Shown: in pieces, positions 14,945 through 22,748 of the stretch
Layout: every line of letters starts with the position of its first letter
Position numbering within the stretch: position 1 is the first letter of the stretch
Assembly (NCBI RefSeq): GCF_030063355.1
Contig: NZ_JASISZ010000032.1
Coordinates: 17,535 to 81,534 of the forward strand
Origin: Streptomyces sp. PH10-H1
Lineage (GTDB): Bacteria; Actinomycetota; Actinomycetes; Streptomycetales; Streptomycetaceae
Length of the DNA: 64,000 bases
Reading direction: 5' to 3'
The notes under the pieces: generated by a model
The model's database searches: none
What the model was told of the DNA's origin: nothing
What the model saw: the letters and a program-made list of their open reading frames with translations, nothing else
Program-made: the position numbers and the translations under genes

Positions 14945-16185
14945 ACCCCTCTCCCTACCCCGCCCCCGCCGAGACCTTCTCTCTTTCCGCGCCGGTGCGG
15001 CTGTGGGAGGACGGCTTCGCCGTCGACCCGCACCGCTACTACGCGACGCTGAAGGCCCAGGGCCCGATCGGCTGGGCGGAACTCGCCCCCGGCGTGCCCG
15101 CGTACGTCGTCACCGACCGCCGCGCCGCACTGGAGGTGCTGCACGACCCCGGCACCTGGTCGCACGACCCCAGGCCCTGGGAGGCCACGGTCGCCGAGGA
15201 CTCGCCGATCCTCGGCATGATGCGGTGGCGGCCCAACACCCTCTTCTCCGACGGTGACGCCCACATCCGCTACCGCCGCACCCTGATCGACGCCTTCGAC
15301 CTGGTGGAGCCGCACGACCTGCGGGAGCGGGTGCACCACGCGGTGGACGTCCTGGTGGACCAGTTCGGCCCCACCGGGAGTGCGGACCTCGTCGCCGACT
15401 TCGCCCGCCCGCTGATGTCGCTGATCTTCAACAACCTCTTCGGGCTGCCCGACAGCGAGAGCGGCCGCCTCGAAGCCGCCCTGGGCAAGATGATGGAGGG
15501 CGGCGCCCAGTCCGCCGAGGGCGAGGCCGAGTACGGCAGTTACGTCATGGGACTCGTCGGCGCCAAGAGCGCCCAGCGCGGCGAGGACCTGACCAGCTGG
15601 CTGCTGGACCACCCGCTGGCGCTCACGCCCGAGGAAGTCGCCTGGCAGGTGTTCCTCACCCTGGGCGCGGGCCATGAGCCCAGCGCGAACCTGGTCTCCA
15701 ACGCGCTGTCGCGCATCCTCGGCAACCCCGACTACTACTCCACCCTCACCAGCGGCTCGCGCCCCGTCATGGACGCCGTCGTCGAGGTGCTGCGGTACGA
15801 GACCCCGCTGGCGAACTACGGCATCCTCTACGCCCGCGAGTCACTGAGTTTCCACGGCGTCTGGGTCCAGGCCGCCGTCCCCGTCGTGGTCTCCTACGGC
15901 GCTCTCGCGCTCTTCGCCGAGCAGGACTTCGCCGGAGCCCACCACCCCCGCGACGCCTCCCATCTGTCGTGGTCGGCCGGAGAGCACGCCTGCCCGGTCA
16001 AACAGCACGCCCTGCTGATCGCCACCGAGGCCATCGAGCGGCTCACCCAGTGGCTCCCCGACCTGGCGACGACCGTCCCCCGTGAGCGCCTCACCTGGCG
16101 TCCAGGACCCTTCCACCGCTCCTTGAAGGCGCTGCCCGTCCGCTTCACTCCCCGCACTCCCGACCAGCCAGGAGACCGAGCATGA
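14941..16185 (+). CDS. Atypical cytochrome P450 of the conservon operon (CvnE/RarE position)
   Basis: 414 residues from GTG 14941, coupled to the GTPase gene. The P450 fold is supported by the I-helix LGAGHEPSANL, the K-helix ExxR (EVLRY) and a Cys-containing heme region (WSAGEHACPVKQH). Several usual residues are missing: the I-helix Thr that delivers protons is replaced (GHEPS instead of GHETT), the heme loop has W for F, and the glycine after the heme Cys and the LAR triplet are lost. The heme-ligand Cys remains. These changes suggest altered or lost monooxygenase chemistry, perhaps a regulatory or peroxide-using role. A canonical P450 follows immediately with an ATGA overlap. Confidence 0.87.
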   Translation: MNPSPYPAPAETFSLSAPVRLWEDGFAVDPHRYYATLKAQGPIGWAELAPGVPAYVVTDRRAALEVLHDPGTWSHDPRPWEATVAEDSPILGMMRWRPNTLFSDGDAHIRYRRTLIDAFDLVEPHDLRERVHHAVDVLVDQFGPTGSADLVADFARPLMSLIFNNLFGLPDSESGRLEAALGKMMEGGAQSAEGEAEYGSYVMGLVGAKSAQRGEDLTSWLLDHPLALTPEEVAWQVFLTLGAGHEPSANLVSNALSRILGNPDYYSTLTSGSRPVMDAVVEVLRYETPLANYGILYARESLSFHGVWVQAAVPVVVSYGALALFAEQDFAGAHHPRDASHLSWSAGEHACPVKQHALLIATEAIERLTQWLPDLATTVPRERLTWRPGPFHRSLKALPVRFTPRTPDQPGDRA

Positions 16186-17420
16186 CCGTGCCCACCCGCG
16201 TGGCCCTCGACCCGTTCGGCGCCGACATCCCCGCCGAGAGCGCCAGGCTGCGCGCCCTCGGCGCGGTGGTGCCCGTCGAGCTGCCGGGGTCCATCCCCGC
16301 CTGGGCGCCCACCGGTTACGACACCCTCAAGGCCCTGATCCTGGACCCCCGGGTCAGCAAGGACCCGCGCCGGCACTGGTCGCTCTTTCCGGAGATCGGC
16401 GAACACCCCGCCTGGGGCTGGATCCTGGGCTGGGTCGGCGTGATCAACATGCTGTCCACCTACGGCCCCGACCACAGCCGGCTGCGCAAGCTCGTCGCCC
16501 CCAGCTTCACCCACCGGCGCACCGAGGCGATGCGGACCCGGGTGGAGCAGATCACCTCCGAACTTCTCGACACACTCGACAAGTCCGCCGCCTCGGCGCC
16601 CGGCGAACCGGTCGATGTACGGGCCGGATACGCCCATCCGCTGCCCATGCGGCTGATCTGCGAGCTGTTCGGCGTCCCCGACGGCCTGCGCGAGGACACC
16701 AGACGGCTGATCGCGGCCATCATGGACACCTCCGACCCCAGCCCGGAGCACGGCGCCTTCGTCCAGGAACAGATCGGCACCGTGCTGGGCGCCCTCATCG
16801 CCCACAAGAGCGAGCACCCCGGCGACGACATGACCACCGAACTCATCAAGGTGCGCGACGAGGACGGCGACCGGCTCAGCGACGAGGAGCTGCTCTACAC
16901 CCTGCTCCTCGTCATCGGCGCCGGCTTCGAGACCACCGTCAACCTCATCGGCAACGCCGTCGTCGCTCTCCTGCAGCACCCGGACCAGCTCGCCGCCGTC
17001 CGCTCCGGCGAGATCAGCTGGGATGGCGTCATCGATGAGGTGCTCCGTGTCGCGCCCTCCATCGCCACCCTCCCGCTGCGTTTCGCCGTCAGCGACATCA
17101 CCATCGGGGGTGTGACCATCCCCGCGGGCGACGCCATCGTCGCCACCTACGCCGCCGCGGGCCAGGACCCGGCCCACTACGGCGACGGCGCGGCGGCGTT
17201 CGACGCCGCCCGGGGCTCCGACGACCACCTCGCCTTCGGCATCGGCGTCCACCGCTGCATCGGCGCCCCGCTCGCCCGCATGGAGGCCCTCACCGCGCTC
17301 CCCGCCCTCTTCGAGCGCTTCCCGGATCTCCAACTGGCCGCCACCGCAGAGGAATTGCGGCAGGTCCCGTCGTTCATCGCCTACGGCTGGCAGGAGATCC
17401 CGATCCGCCTCCACGGGTGA
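16182..17420 (+). CDS. Cytochrome P450 (canonical)
   Basis: 412 residues, the usual size for a soluble bacterial class I P450. All hallmark elements are present: the I-helix GAGFETTVNL with the catalytic acid-Thr pair, K-helix ExxR in EVLRV, and heme loop FGIGVHRCIGAPLAR. The start overlaps the preceding P450's stop by four bases, so both are made with the conservon proteins. The substrate is unknown. No ferredoxin or reductase gene is adjacent; the closest ferredoxin gene in the window is at 44498. It probably hydroxylates a small hydrophobic compound using a shared redox chain. Confidence 0.93.
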   Translation: MTVPTRVALDPFGADIPAESARLRALGAVVPVELPGSIPAWAPTGYDTLKALILDPRVSKDPRRHWSLFPEIGEHPAWGWILGWVGVINMLSTYGPDHSRLRKLVAPSFTHRRTEAMRTRVEQITSELLDTLDKSAASAPGEPVDVRAGYAHPLPMRLICELFGVPDGLREDTRRLIAAIMDTSDPSPEHGAFVQEQIGTVLGALIAHKSEHPGDDMTTELIKVRDEDGDRLSDEELLYTLLLVIGAGFETTVNLIGNAVVALLQHPDQLAAVRSGEISWDGVIDEVLRVAPSIATLPLRFAVSDITIGGVTIPAGDAIVATYAAAGQDPAHYGDGAAAFDAARGSDDHLAFGIGVHRCIGAPLARMEALTALPALFERFPDLQLAATAEELRQVPSFIAYGWQEIPIRLHG

Positions 17421-17569
17421 CGGCCGGTTTCCGCGCGTACCGTTCCCGGGCCTGCCCGCTCCGGGCGCTGCTTCCCTGGGAGTATGGGGAGGCCGGACGG
17501 GATGCCGCGGGCGGAGTACGTCCGGTACCTCCTCATGCCGGATGCGGTGAGGGGGTCCGGCGGCGAGAG

Positions 17570-17600
17570 TGGTTCATGAGACGGACCGCATCATGAACCA
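17570..17600. promoter_or_regulatory. Perfect 10-11-10 inverted repeat upstream of hydrolase gene
   Basis: TGGTTCATGA (17570-17579) and TCATGAACCA (17591-17600) are exact reverse complements separated by 11 bp. The dyad lies 22 bp before the hydrolase start and about 150 bp after the P450 operon. It is far less G+C-rich than the surrounding sequence, which favours a protein-binding operator over a terminator, though a weak terminator is possible. Confidence 0.5.
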
Positions 17601-17621
17601 TCGACGACCGGGACACGCGCC

Positions 17622-18725
17622 TTGGATCACGCATTCACGAACGAGGAGACGGACGCGGACACCGGCACGGGGGTGACCGCCACGGAGGTGACCGCCACGG
17701 AGGTGACCGGCGCCGGCGCGGCGGCGGGGCCGCCACCCGGTCGTCCCCCGGCCCGGCGGCGCTCCCGCCTGCGGCGGTGGACCCGGCGTACCGCCCTGGC
17801 CTGCGCCGCACTGCTGGTCGCGGTGACCGCCGCGTCGTTCGCGTACAACGGGTTCACGGACGGCCGGGCCGCGCCGCCTCCGGGACTCAGCTATGTCGAG
17901 GCGGCCGGCATTCACACCCGCTACCAGACGTGGGGAACGACGGGGTCGCCGGTCGTCCTCGTGCACGGCGCCTTCGAATCGGCCGGCACCTGGTCGCGGC
18001 TGGCCCCGCTGCTCGCCCGGAACCACCGGGTGTACGCCCTCGACCTCACCGGCTCGGGGTACAGCGAGCGGCGCGGCCCGTACACGGTCGACCACTTCAC
18101 GCGGCAGTTGCTGGGCTTCCTCGACGCCATGCGGCTGGGCGGGCCCGGCGACCGCCCCCTGCTGGTGGGCCACTCCAGCGGCGCCGCGATGGCCGCCGAG
18201 GCCGCTCTGCGCGCGCCCGGCCGCGTCGGCGGGGTGCTGCTCCTGGACGGTGACGCCCTTGACACGGGTGCGGGCCCGCCGCCCGCGTTCCGGTACGTAC
18301 TGGTCGATCCGTACCGCACCAGCCTGCTGCGGCTCGGGCTCGGCTCCGACTGGCTGATCCGCAAGGTCTACAGCTCCCAGTGCGGGCCCGGTTGCCCACC
18401 CCTGGACGGCGCGGGCCTGGACGAATGGCGGCGGCCGCTCCAAGTGCCGGGCGCAGAGGGTGCCTTGTGGAGCATGCTGGGCGAGGGCGTACCCGGCATG
18501 TCCGCCGACCGGCTGGCGCGGCTGCGGGGGGTGGACATCCCCAAGGCCGTCGTGTTCGGCGCGGGCGACGACGTGTTCAGCCGGCAGACACCGGCGGAGA
18601 CCGCAGAACGGATCGGCGCCCCGGCCCCGGTCCTCATTCCCGGGGCCCGCCACCTGTCGATGATCTCCAGCCCGGACGCGGTCGCCACCGCGGTGGAAGC
18701 GCTCGCGGGCCGGACCGCGCGTTGA
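17622..18725 (+). CDS. Membrane-anchored alpha/beta hydrolase
   Basis: About 367 residues if TTG 17622 is used; the start is uncertain because the first 50 residues are low complexity (a 15-bp DNA repeat gives TEVTA repeats, then Pro/Arg-rich sequence). A positively charged stretch and one hydrophobic helix (about 56-76) make it a signal-anchored or secreted protein. The alpha/beta-hydrolase core has the oxyanion strand VVLVHGAFES, nucleophile elbow GHSSGAA, acid near GAGDDVF and His in GARHLSM. This fits an esterase, haloperoxidase-like or epoxide-hydrolase-like enzyme acting outside the membrane. CGPGC is an unusual Cys pair that may form a disulfide. Confidence 0.82.
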   Translation: MDHAFTNEETDADTGTGVTATEVTATEVTGAGAAAGPPPGRPPARRRSRLRRWTRRTALACAALLVAVTAASFAYNGFTDGRAAPPPGLSYVEAAGIHTRYQTWGTTGSPVVLVHGAFESAGTWSRLAPLLARNHRVYALDLTGSGYSERRGPYTVDHFTRQLLGFLDAMRLGGPGDRPLLVGHSSGAAMAAEAALRAPGRVGGVLLLDGDALDTGAGPPPAFRYVLVDPYRTSLLRLGLGSDWLIRKVYSSQCGPGCPPLDGAGLDEWRRPLQVPGAEGALWSMLGEGVPGMSADRLARLRGVDIPKAVVFGAGDDVFSRQTPAETAERIGAPAPVLIPGARHLSMISSPDAVATAVEALAGRTAR

Positions 18726-18842
18726 CCCCTGCGGGGACTCGTGGGGAAGGTGTGCGCCGGCCAGCGGCAGCGTGCCGTCGCCCTGGTCGGTACCGGCGGA
18801 ACCCGTACGCTGCAGGCACAGGCCGACCGAGGGAGAGATCGC

Positions 18843-19559
18843 ATGGAACTGGCGGCACAGGTTCGGTACGCCGTCACCGACCGGCACGGCGGGGTGAGCA
18901 GGGCCCCGTACGACAGCCGGAACCTCGGCGCGGCCACGGGCGACGACCCGGCCGCCGTCCGCCGTAACCGCGAGCTGACCGCGTACGAGCTGGAACTGGA
19001 CGCGTCACGTGTCGTCCTGATGCGGCAGGTGCACAGCGCGACGGTGGCCGATGTGACCGCGCCGTTCGGCCCGGACGCTCCGCCGGTCGACGGCATCGTG
19101 ACCTCGGAGACGGGTCTGGCCCTGGGCGTCCTGGCCGCCGACTGCGCGCCGGTGCTCCTCGCGGACCCGGTGGCGCGGATCATCGGCGCCGTCCATTCCG
19201 GGCGGGTGGGGACGGCGGCAGGTGTCGTGCCCGCCGCGGTCGACGCCATGCGCGCCAAAGGTGCCGACCCGGCCCGGATGGTCGCGTTCATCGGACCGAC
19301 CGCCTGCGGCGACTGCTACGAGGTTCCCGACGCCATGCGCGAGGAGGTCTGCGCCACGGTGCCCGAAGCCTGGGCCACCACCAGCCGGGGCACCGCCGGG
19401 CTGGATGTACGGGCGGGTATCGCGGGGCAGTTGACCCGTGCGGGGGTGGCCCAGGTACGGCACGACCAGCGCTGCACCCTCGAGTCGAAGGAACTGTTCT
19501 CGTACCGGCGCGAGCAGCGCACCGGGCGCTTCGCCGCCTTCGTGTGGCTGACGCGCTGA
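18843..19559 (+). CDS. PgeF/YfiH-like multicopper-oxidase-fold (laccase-domain) protein, divergent
   Basis: 238 residues from ATG 18843. The family framework is present: RQVHSATV, VAADCAPVLLAD, GAVHSG and IGPTACGDCYEV. These supply the His-Cys-His metal site of the DUF152/PgeF family, whose members act on peptidoglycan-precursor errors or on purine nucleosides. The usual VHAGWRG is VHSGRVG here, so the Trp-Arg pair is changed. The standard Streptomyces copy lies after ftsZ, so this is probably a second, diverged paralogue. It stands alone after the hydrolase gene with a 117-bp gap. Confidence 0.8.
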   Translation: MELAAQVRYAVTDRHGGVSRAPYDSRNLGAATGDDPAAVRRNRELTAYELELDASRVVLMRQVHSATVADVTAPFGPDAPPVDGIVTSETGLALGVLAADCAPVLLADPVARIIGAVHSGRVGTAAGVVPAAVDAMRAKGADPARMVAFIGPTACGDCYEVPDAMREEVCATVPEAWATTSRGTAGLDVRAGIAGQLTRAGVAQVRHDQRCTLESKELFSYRREQRTGRFAAFVWLTR

Positions 19560-19629
19560 CTCCCTGAGCGCTCCGGGGACCGCGGGCCGGCGCCTCCTCC
19601 GGCGGCCGGCCCGCCTCTGGGGTCCGCGC

Positions 19630-19800
19630 TCAGCCGGCGGGCGTCCAGTGCGGGTCCCGGCCCAGGAAGCGCAGCAGCGTCGCGGCGTGGCCGGTGTCCG
19701 GTCCTCGCCGGCCTCCAGCGCCGGGGCGGAGGCATGGAAGGAGTCGCGCAGCCGGTCCGCGATCCGGTCGGGCCGCGGACACGGTGGCGAGGACCTCTTC
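19630..19800 (-). pseudogene. Remnant of a mycothiol-dependent maleylpyruvate-isomerase-like (TIGR03086-type) gene
   Basis: Reading leftward, the last 20 codons before the TGA at 19630-19632 give GHAATLLRFLGRDPHW, typical of the C terminus of this metal-binding family. Upstream, in a different frame, RPDRIADRLRDSF matches the preceding helix. A frameshift around 19690-19710 separates the two parts, and no start or N-terminal half is left. It occupies most of the 329-bp gap between the PgeF-like and siderophore-interacting genes; the rest of the gap is the iron box. Confidence 0.5.
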
Positions 19801-19825
19801 GAGCGGGCCGAGGGGCGCCCCGCCG

Positions 19826-19844
19826 ATCGGTTAGGCTTACCTAA
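19826..19844 (+). promoter_or_regulatory. Iron box (IdeR/DmdR-type operator)
   Basis: The sequence GGTTAGGCTTACCTAA within this 19-bp site matches the actinobacterial iron-box consensus at about 16 of 19 positions, with intact TTAGGC and CCTAA cores. It lies 45 bp upstream of the siderophore-interacting protein start, where a bound Fe(II)-DmdR/IdeR repressor would cover the promoter. Iron limitation should derepress the gene. Confidence 0.85.
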
Positions 19845-19888
19845 GTTGTAGATGAGGTACCCAGGCGACGAGAGAGTGGGAAGTGTCC

Positions 19889-20743
19889 ATGGCGGACCGT
19901 CCGGCGCGCAGGACCCCGAAGCTCAACCGGGCGCGCGTACTGCGCACCGAACGCATCACCCCGCACATGATCCGCGTGGTGCTCGGCGGCGAGCAGCTAG
20001 CTGGTTTCGGCGCGGGCGAGCACACCGATCACTACATCAAGCTGCAGTTCCCGGTGGACGGGGTCGCGTACCCCGAGCCCATGGACCTGGAAGCGGTGCG
20101 CCGGGACTTTCCCCGTGACCAGTGGCCGCGTACCCGCACCTACACCGTGCGCAGCTGGGATCCGCGGGCGCTGGAGCTGGCCGTCGACTTCGTGCACCAC
20201 GGCGACGAGGGCGTCGCCGGTCCCTGGGCGGCCCGCGTGCAGCCCGGCGAGGAGGTGCTGTTCGCCGGCCCCGGCGGGGGCTACGCACCCGGCGAGGAAG
20301 CCGACTGGCATCTGCTCGCCGGTGACGAGAGCGCGCTGCCGGCTATCGCCGCATCCCTGGAGCGACTCCCCGAGGGGGCGCTCGCGAAGGCGTTCATCGA
20401 GGTGACGGGCCCGGCGGAGGAGCAGGAGATCATCGCCTCCGGGAAGGCCGACATCGTCTGGCTGCACCGCGGCGACCGGCCGATCGGAGCGGCGCTCGTC
20501 GAGGCCGTACAGGGTCTGGAGTTCCCGCCGGGCACCGCGCAGGCCTTTGTGCACGGCGAGGCGACCTTCGTGAAGGAACTGCGGCGCCATCTGCGGATCG
20601 ACCGCGGTCTGGAGCGCGAGCAGCTGTCCATCTCGGGCTACTGGCGGCGCGGCGCCGACGAGGACGGCTGGCAGGCCTCGAAGCGCGAGTGGAACCAGCA
20701 GGTCGAGCAGGAGCAGGAGGCGGCCCCGGCGGCCGCCTCCTGA
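19889..20743 (+). CDS. Siderophore-interacting protein (FAD-dependent ferric-siderophore reductase)
   Basis: 284 residues from ATG 19889, preferred for its spacing to a GGGAAG; GTG 19883 is an in-frame alternative. The N-terminal FAD-binding domain has TERITPHMIRVVL and the flavin motif RTYTVRSW. The C-terminal SIP domain has LLAGDESALPAIA and the ending FVHGEATFVKELRRHL, SGYWRRGADEDGWQ. ViuB/YqjH-type proteins reduce ferric siderophores in the cytosol and release iron. The iron box immediately upstream supports Fe-regulated expression. No siderophore biosynthesis or uptake genes are adjacent. Confidence 0.93.
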   Translation: MADRPARRTPKLNRARVLRTERITPHMIRVVLGGEQLAGFGAGEHTDHYIKLQFPVDGVAYPEPMDLEAVRRDFPRDQWPRTRTYTVRSWDPRALELAVDFVHHGDEGVAGPWAARVQPGEEVLFAGPGGGYAPGEEADWHLLAGDESALPAIAASLERLPEGALAKAFIEVTGPAEEQEIIASGKADIVWLHRGDRPIGAALVEAVQGLEFPPGTAQAFVHGEATFVKELRRHLRIDRGLEREQLSISGYWRRGADEDGWQASKREWNQQVEQEQEAAPAAAS

Positions 20744-20821
20744 CCCGGCGCCTCCTGACCCGGTGACTTCGGCCCTGGGCTCTGGGTCCTGGGGTCTGCG
20801 GTCTGAGGTCTTCTTCCCGGT

Positions 20822-21845
20822 TCAGTGCTCCAGCAGGCCGGAACGGCAGCCGGGCGGCGCCGTGAGCGGATCGCACCGCGCTATCCGGCCGCCCGGCAGC
20901 TCGGCGGTGTAGTCACTGCCGTAACGGGCGGCGAGGCCGGTGACCGGGAAGTCGGTGCTGATCATCTGGGCGCCCGAGTCGAGCGCGGCCCGCAGCCGTG
21001 CGGTGTCACCGGCTGCCGCCTGGGCGAACGGCTCGTCGGCGCGGGTACGGACGTAGTAGCCCCGCCGGACGAAGTCCTGGATGGTGGCGGTGTTGGTGCC
21101 TGTCGGGTCGTTCCACTCGACGAACGCCGCGTCGGCGCGCCCGGGGCGGGAGTTGGTGAACAGCACCCGGCCCTGGAGGCTGTCGCGGCCACCCGCCCGG
21201 TAGGCGTCCTGGATCATCTGGTCCTGATTGTCCATCAGGAACATGACCTGGCCGCGGGTGGCACCGACTCCGGGCCAGCCGTACGCCAGGACCGACGCTT
21301 CCAGGGTGCGGCCGGGCCGCCGCAGGTCGTCAGGCGTGATGGTCGCGTCATCGGGGAGGACGGCACGGATCTCGGCGTCGAGCGCGTCCAGCATCGCGGT
21401 GGTCCACGGGGGGCTCTTCGGGCCGCCCCTGGCCTCCATTGCCGGGTCGGTCCTCTTGAGTTCGAGCAGGATCGGCAGCGCCACGTGGCCGGGGTGGGCG
21501 TCGGACCACTGCTTGACCTGGCGCAGGCAGATGGTGAGCGAGACGCAGCTGGTGCCGTAGTCGTGGTCGGCCCAGTGCAGCACCTTGAAACCGGGTGCGG
21601 CGTAGGCGGGGTCAGTGAGCGGCCCGAGCCCGGCGTCACCGCGGACCAGCGGCTTGCCGTACAGCCCGCCCGCCGGATCGGGGAACAGATCGAGTTCGAT
21701 CCCCCGGACATGCTCCGTCCCGAACTGCGCGGGCAGCGAGGCGTGGCTGTACTCCAGGTTCCAGAAGTTGGGGTCGGAGGTGCGCTGGGCCTCCGACCAT
21801 CCCAGGATGACGTGGCCGCTTCGTGCCCGGCAGATGGCACCCAGG
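20822..21845 (-). pseudogene. Truncated Ca2+-dependent PI-PLC-like phosphodiesterase
   Basis: From NLEYSH onward the protein is a good PI-PLC X-domain of the Streptomyces Ca2+-dependent type: GIELDLFPDP, FKVLHWADHDY with one catalytic His, ILLELKRTDP, MFLMDNQ and STDFPVTG. Upstream of NLEYSH the family normally has a signal peptide and a GTHNSYH motif with the first catalytic His. Neither is present in any frame; the reading frame instead runs into a 15-bp hairpin and an 8-bp repeat array with no ATG or GTG start. I therefore call it a 5'-truncated pseudogene, although an unusual CTG start cannot be excluded. Confidence 0.6.
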
Positions 21846-21856
21846 CGACGGCATGC

Positions 21857-21893
21857 GACGGCCGGAACCCGTACGTTCCGGGTTCCGGCCGTC
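21857..21893 (-). terminator. Perfect 15-bp stem hairpin
   Basis: GACGGCCGGAACCCG pairs exactly with CGGGTTCCGGCCGTC around a 7-nt loop (TACGTTC). It lies about 75 bp past the stop of the leftward ABC-2 permease gene, so it may terminate that operon. No T-run follows, which is common in high-G+C actinobacteria. It also sits where the 5' part of the PLC gene should be. Confidence 0.55.
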
Positions 21894-21946
21894 CTGCGGT
21901 CCCGCGGTCCCGCGGTCCTGCGGTCCTGCGGTCCTGCGGTCCTGCG
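21891..21946. repeat. 8-bp tandem repeat array (seven units)
   Basis: Seven units of GTCCTGCG or GTCCCGCG run without interruption (units 2-3 are the C variant, the others the T variant). The 8-bp period would shift any reading frame, so it is non-coding. It directly adjoins the 21857-21893 hairpin and the truncated phospholipase gene. Confidence 0.88.
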
Positions 21947-21968
21947 GCAGTTGTTCGCCCGGCCGGTC

Positions 21969-22748
21969 TCAGACCGATCGCTGGTACGCGCGGAAGGTCC
22001 GGGTGGACAGCCACACCGCGCCCGCCGCCAGTGCGAGCAGCGCGCCGCCGCGGCTGAACACCGCACCCCAGTCCGGGTCGGTGGCCATGGCCGAACGGCC
22101 TGCCACCAGCGCCCAGTTGACCGGGTTGAAGTCCGCGATGTGCCGCATCCAGGACGGCATCAGCGTGACGGCCATGAAGGCCGAGGACAGGAAGGTCAGC
22201 GGCAGCAGCAGGAAGGTGTTGATGCCGATGATGCTTTCGCGCTGCCGCACCAGCATGCCGAGCGCGTTGGAGAACGCGCCGAACACCGTACCGAGCAGGA
22301 TCGACGCGAAGGCCAGGATCAGCAGACCGGTGATGCCGCCCGGGTAGTCGGCGCCGCCCAGTTTGCCGAGCAGCACGATGACCACGGACTGCAGTGCGGT
22401 GCTGATGCCCTGCTGCACCACATTGGCGTTCATCAGCGCCGCCCGGCTGACCGGAGTGACCAGGAAGCGGTTCAGGGTGCCGCGTTCGATCTCCTCAAGG
22501 GTGCCCATGCCCGCCCACATGCTGGAGGACAGGGCGCTCATCACGACCACGCCCGGCACCAGGTAGTCCAGATAGGAGGTGGTGCCGAAGCCGCCGAGCT
22601 CGACGACCTTGCGGAACAGGGAGCCGAAGAGGAACAGCCAGATGACCGGCTGGATGAGGGTGATCACGAGGAAGGCGGGCTGCCGCAGGATCGCGGTGAG
22701 CTGCCGCTGCGTCATGTACCAGGTGTGGGTAAAGGTCGTGGTGCTCAT
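21969..22748 (-). CDS. ABC-2 type transporter permease (DrrB-like)
   Basis: 259 residues with six predicted membrane helices and the ABC-2 family layout: FLVITLIQPVIWLFLFGSLF near the N terminus, TPVSRAALMNANVVQQ on the cytoplasmic loop, and the C-terminal LPLTFLSSAFM then NPVNWALVAGRSAM motif typical of DrrB/NodJ-type permeases. It pairs with the ATPase gene through an ATGA overlap. Such exporters extrude antibiotics, lipids or polysaccharide precursors; the substrate is unknown. Regulation is probably by the PadR protein encoded upstream. Confidence 0.92.
   Translation of the reverse strand: MSTTTFTHTWYMTQRQLTAILRQPAFLVITLIQPVIWLFLFGSLFRKVVELGGFGTTSYLDYLVPGVVVMSALSSSMWAGMGTLEEIERGTLNRFLVTPVSRAALMNANVVQQGISTALQSVVIVLLGKLGGADYPGGITGLLILAFASILLGTVFGAFSNALGMLVRQRESIIGINTFLLLPLTFLSSAFMAVTLMPSWMRHIADFNPVNWALVAGRSAMATDPDWGAVFSRGGALLALAAGAVWLSTRTFRAYQRSV

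Noticed and set aside
17484..17579. 31-codon ORF (MGRPDGMPRAEYV) ending in the palindrome
   Set aside because: The ribosome-binding site is only two bases from the ATG, there is no family match, and its stop is part of the inverted repeat. Too short to support without conservation.
21891..21946. Repeat array as part of the phospholipase coding sequence
   Set aside because: The 8-bp period changes frame every unit and gives only Arg/Pro/Gly-rich low-complexity peptides with no signal peptide.
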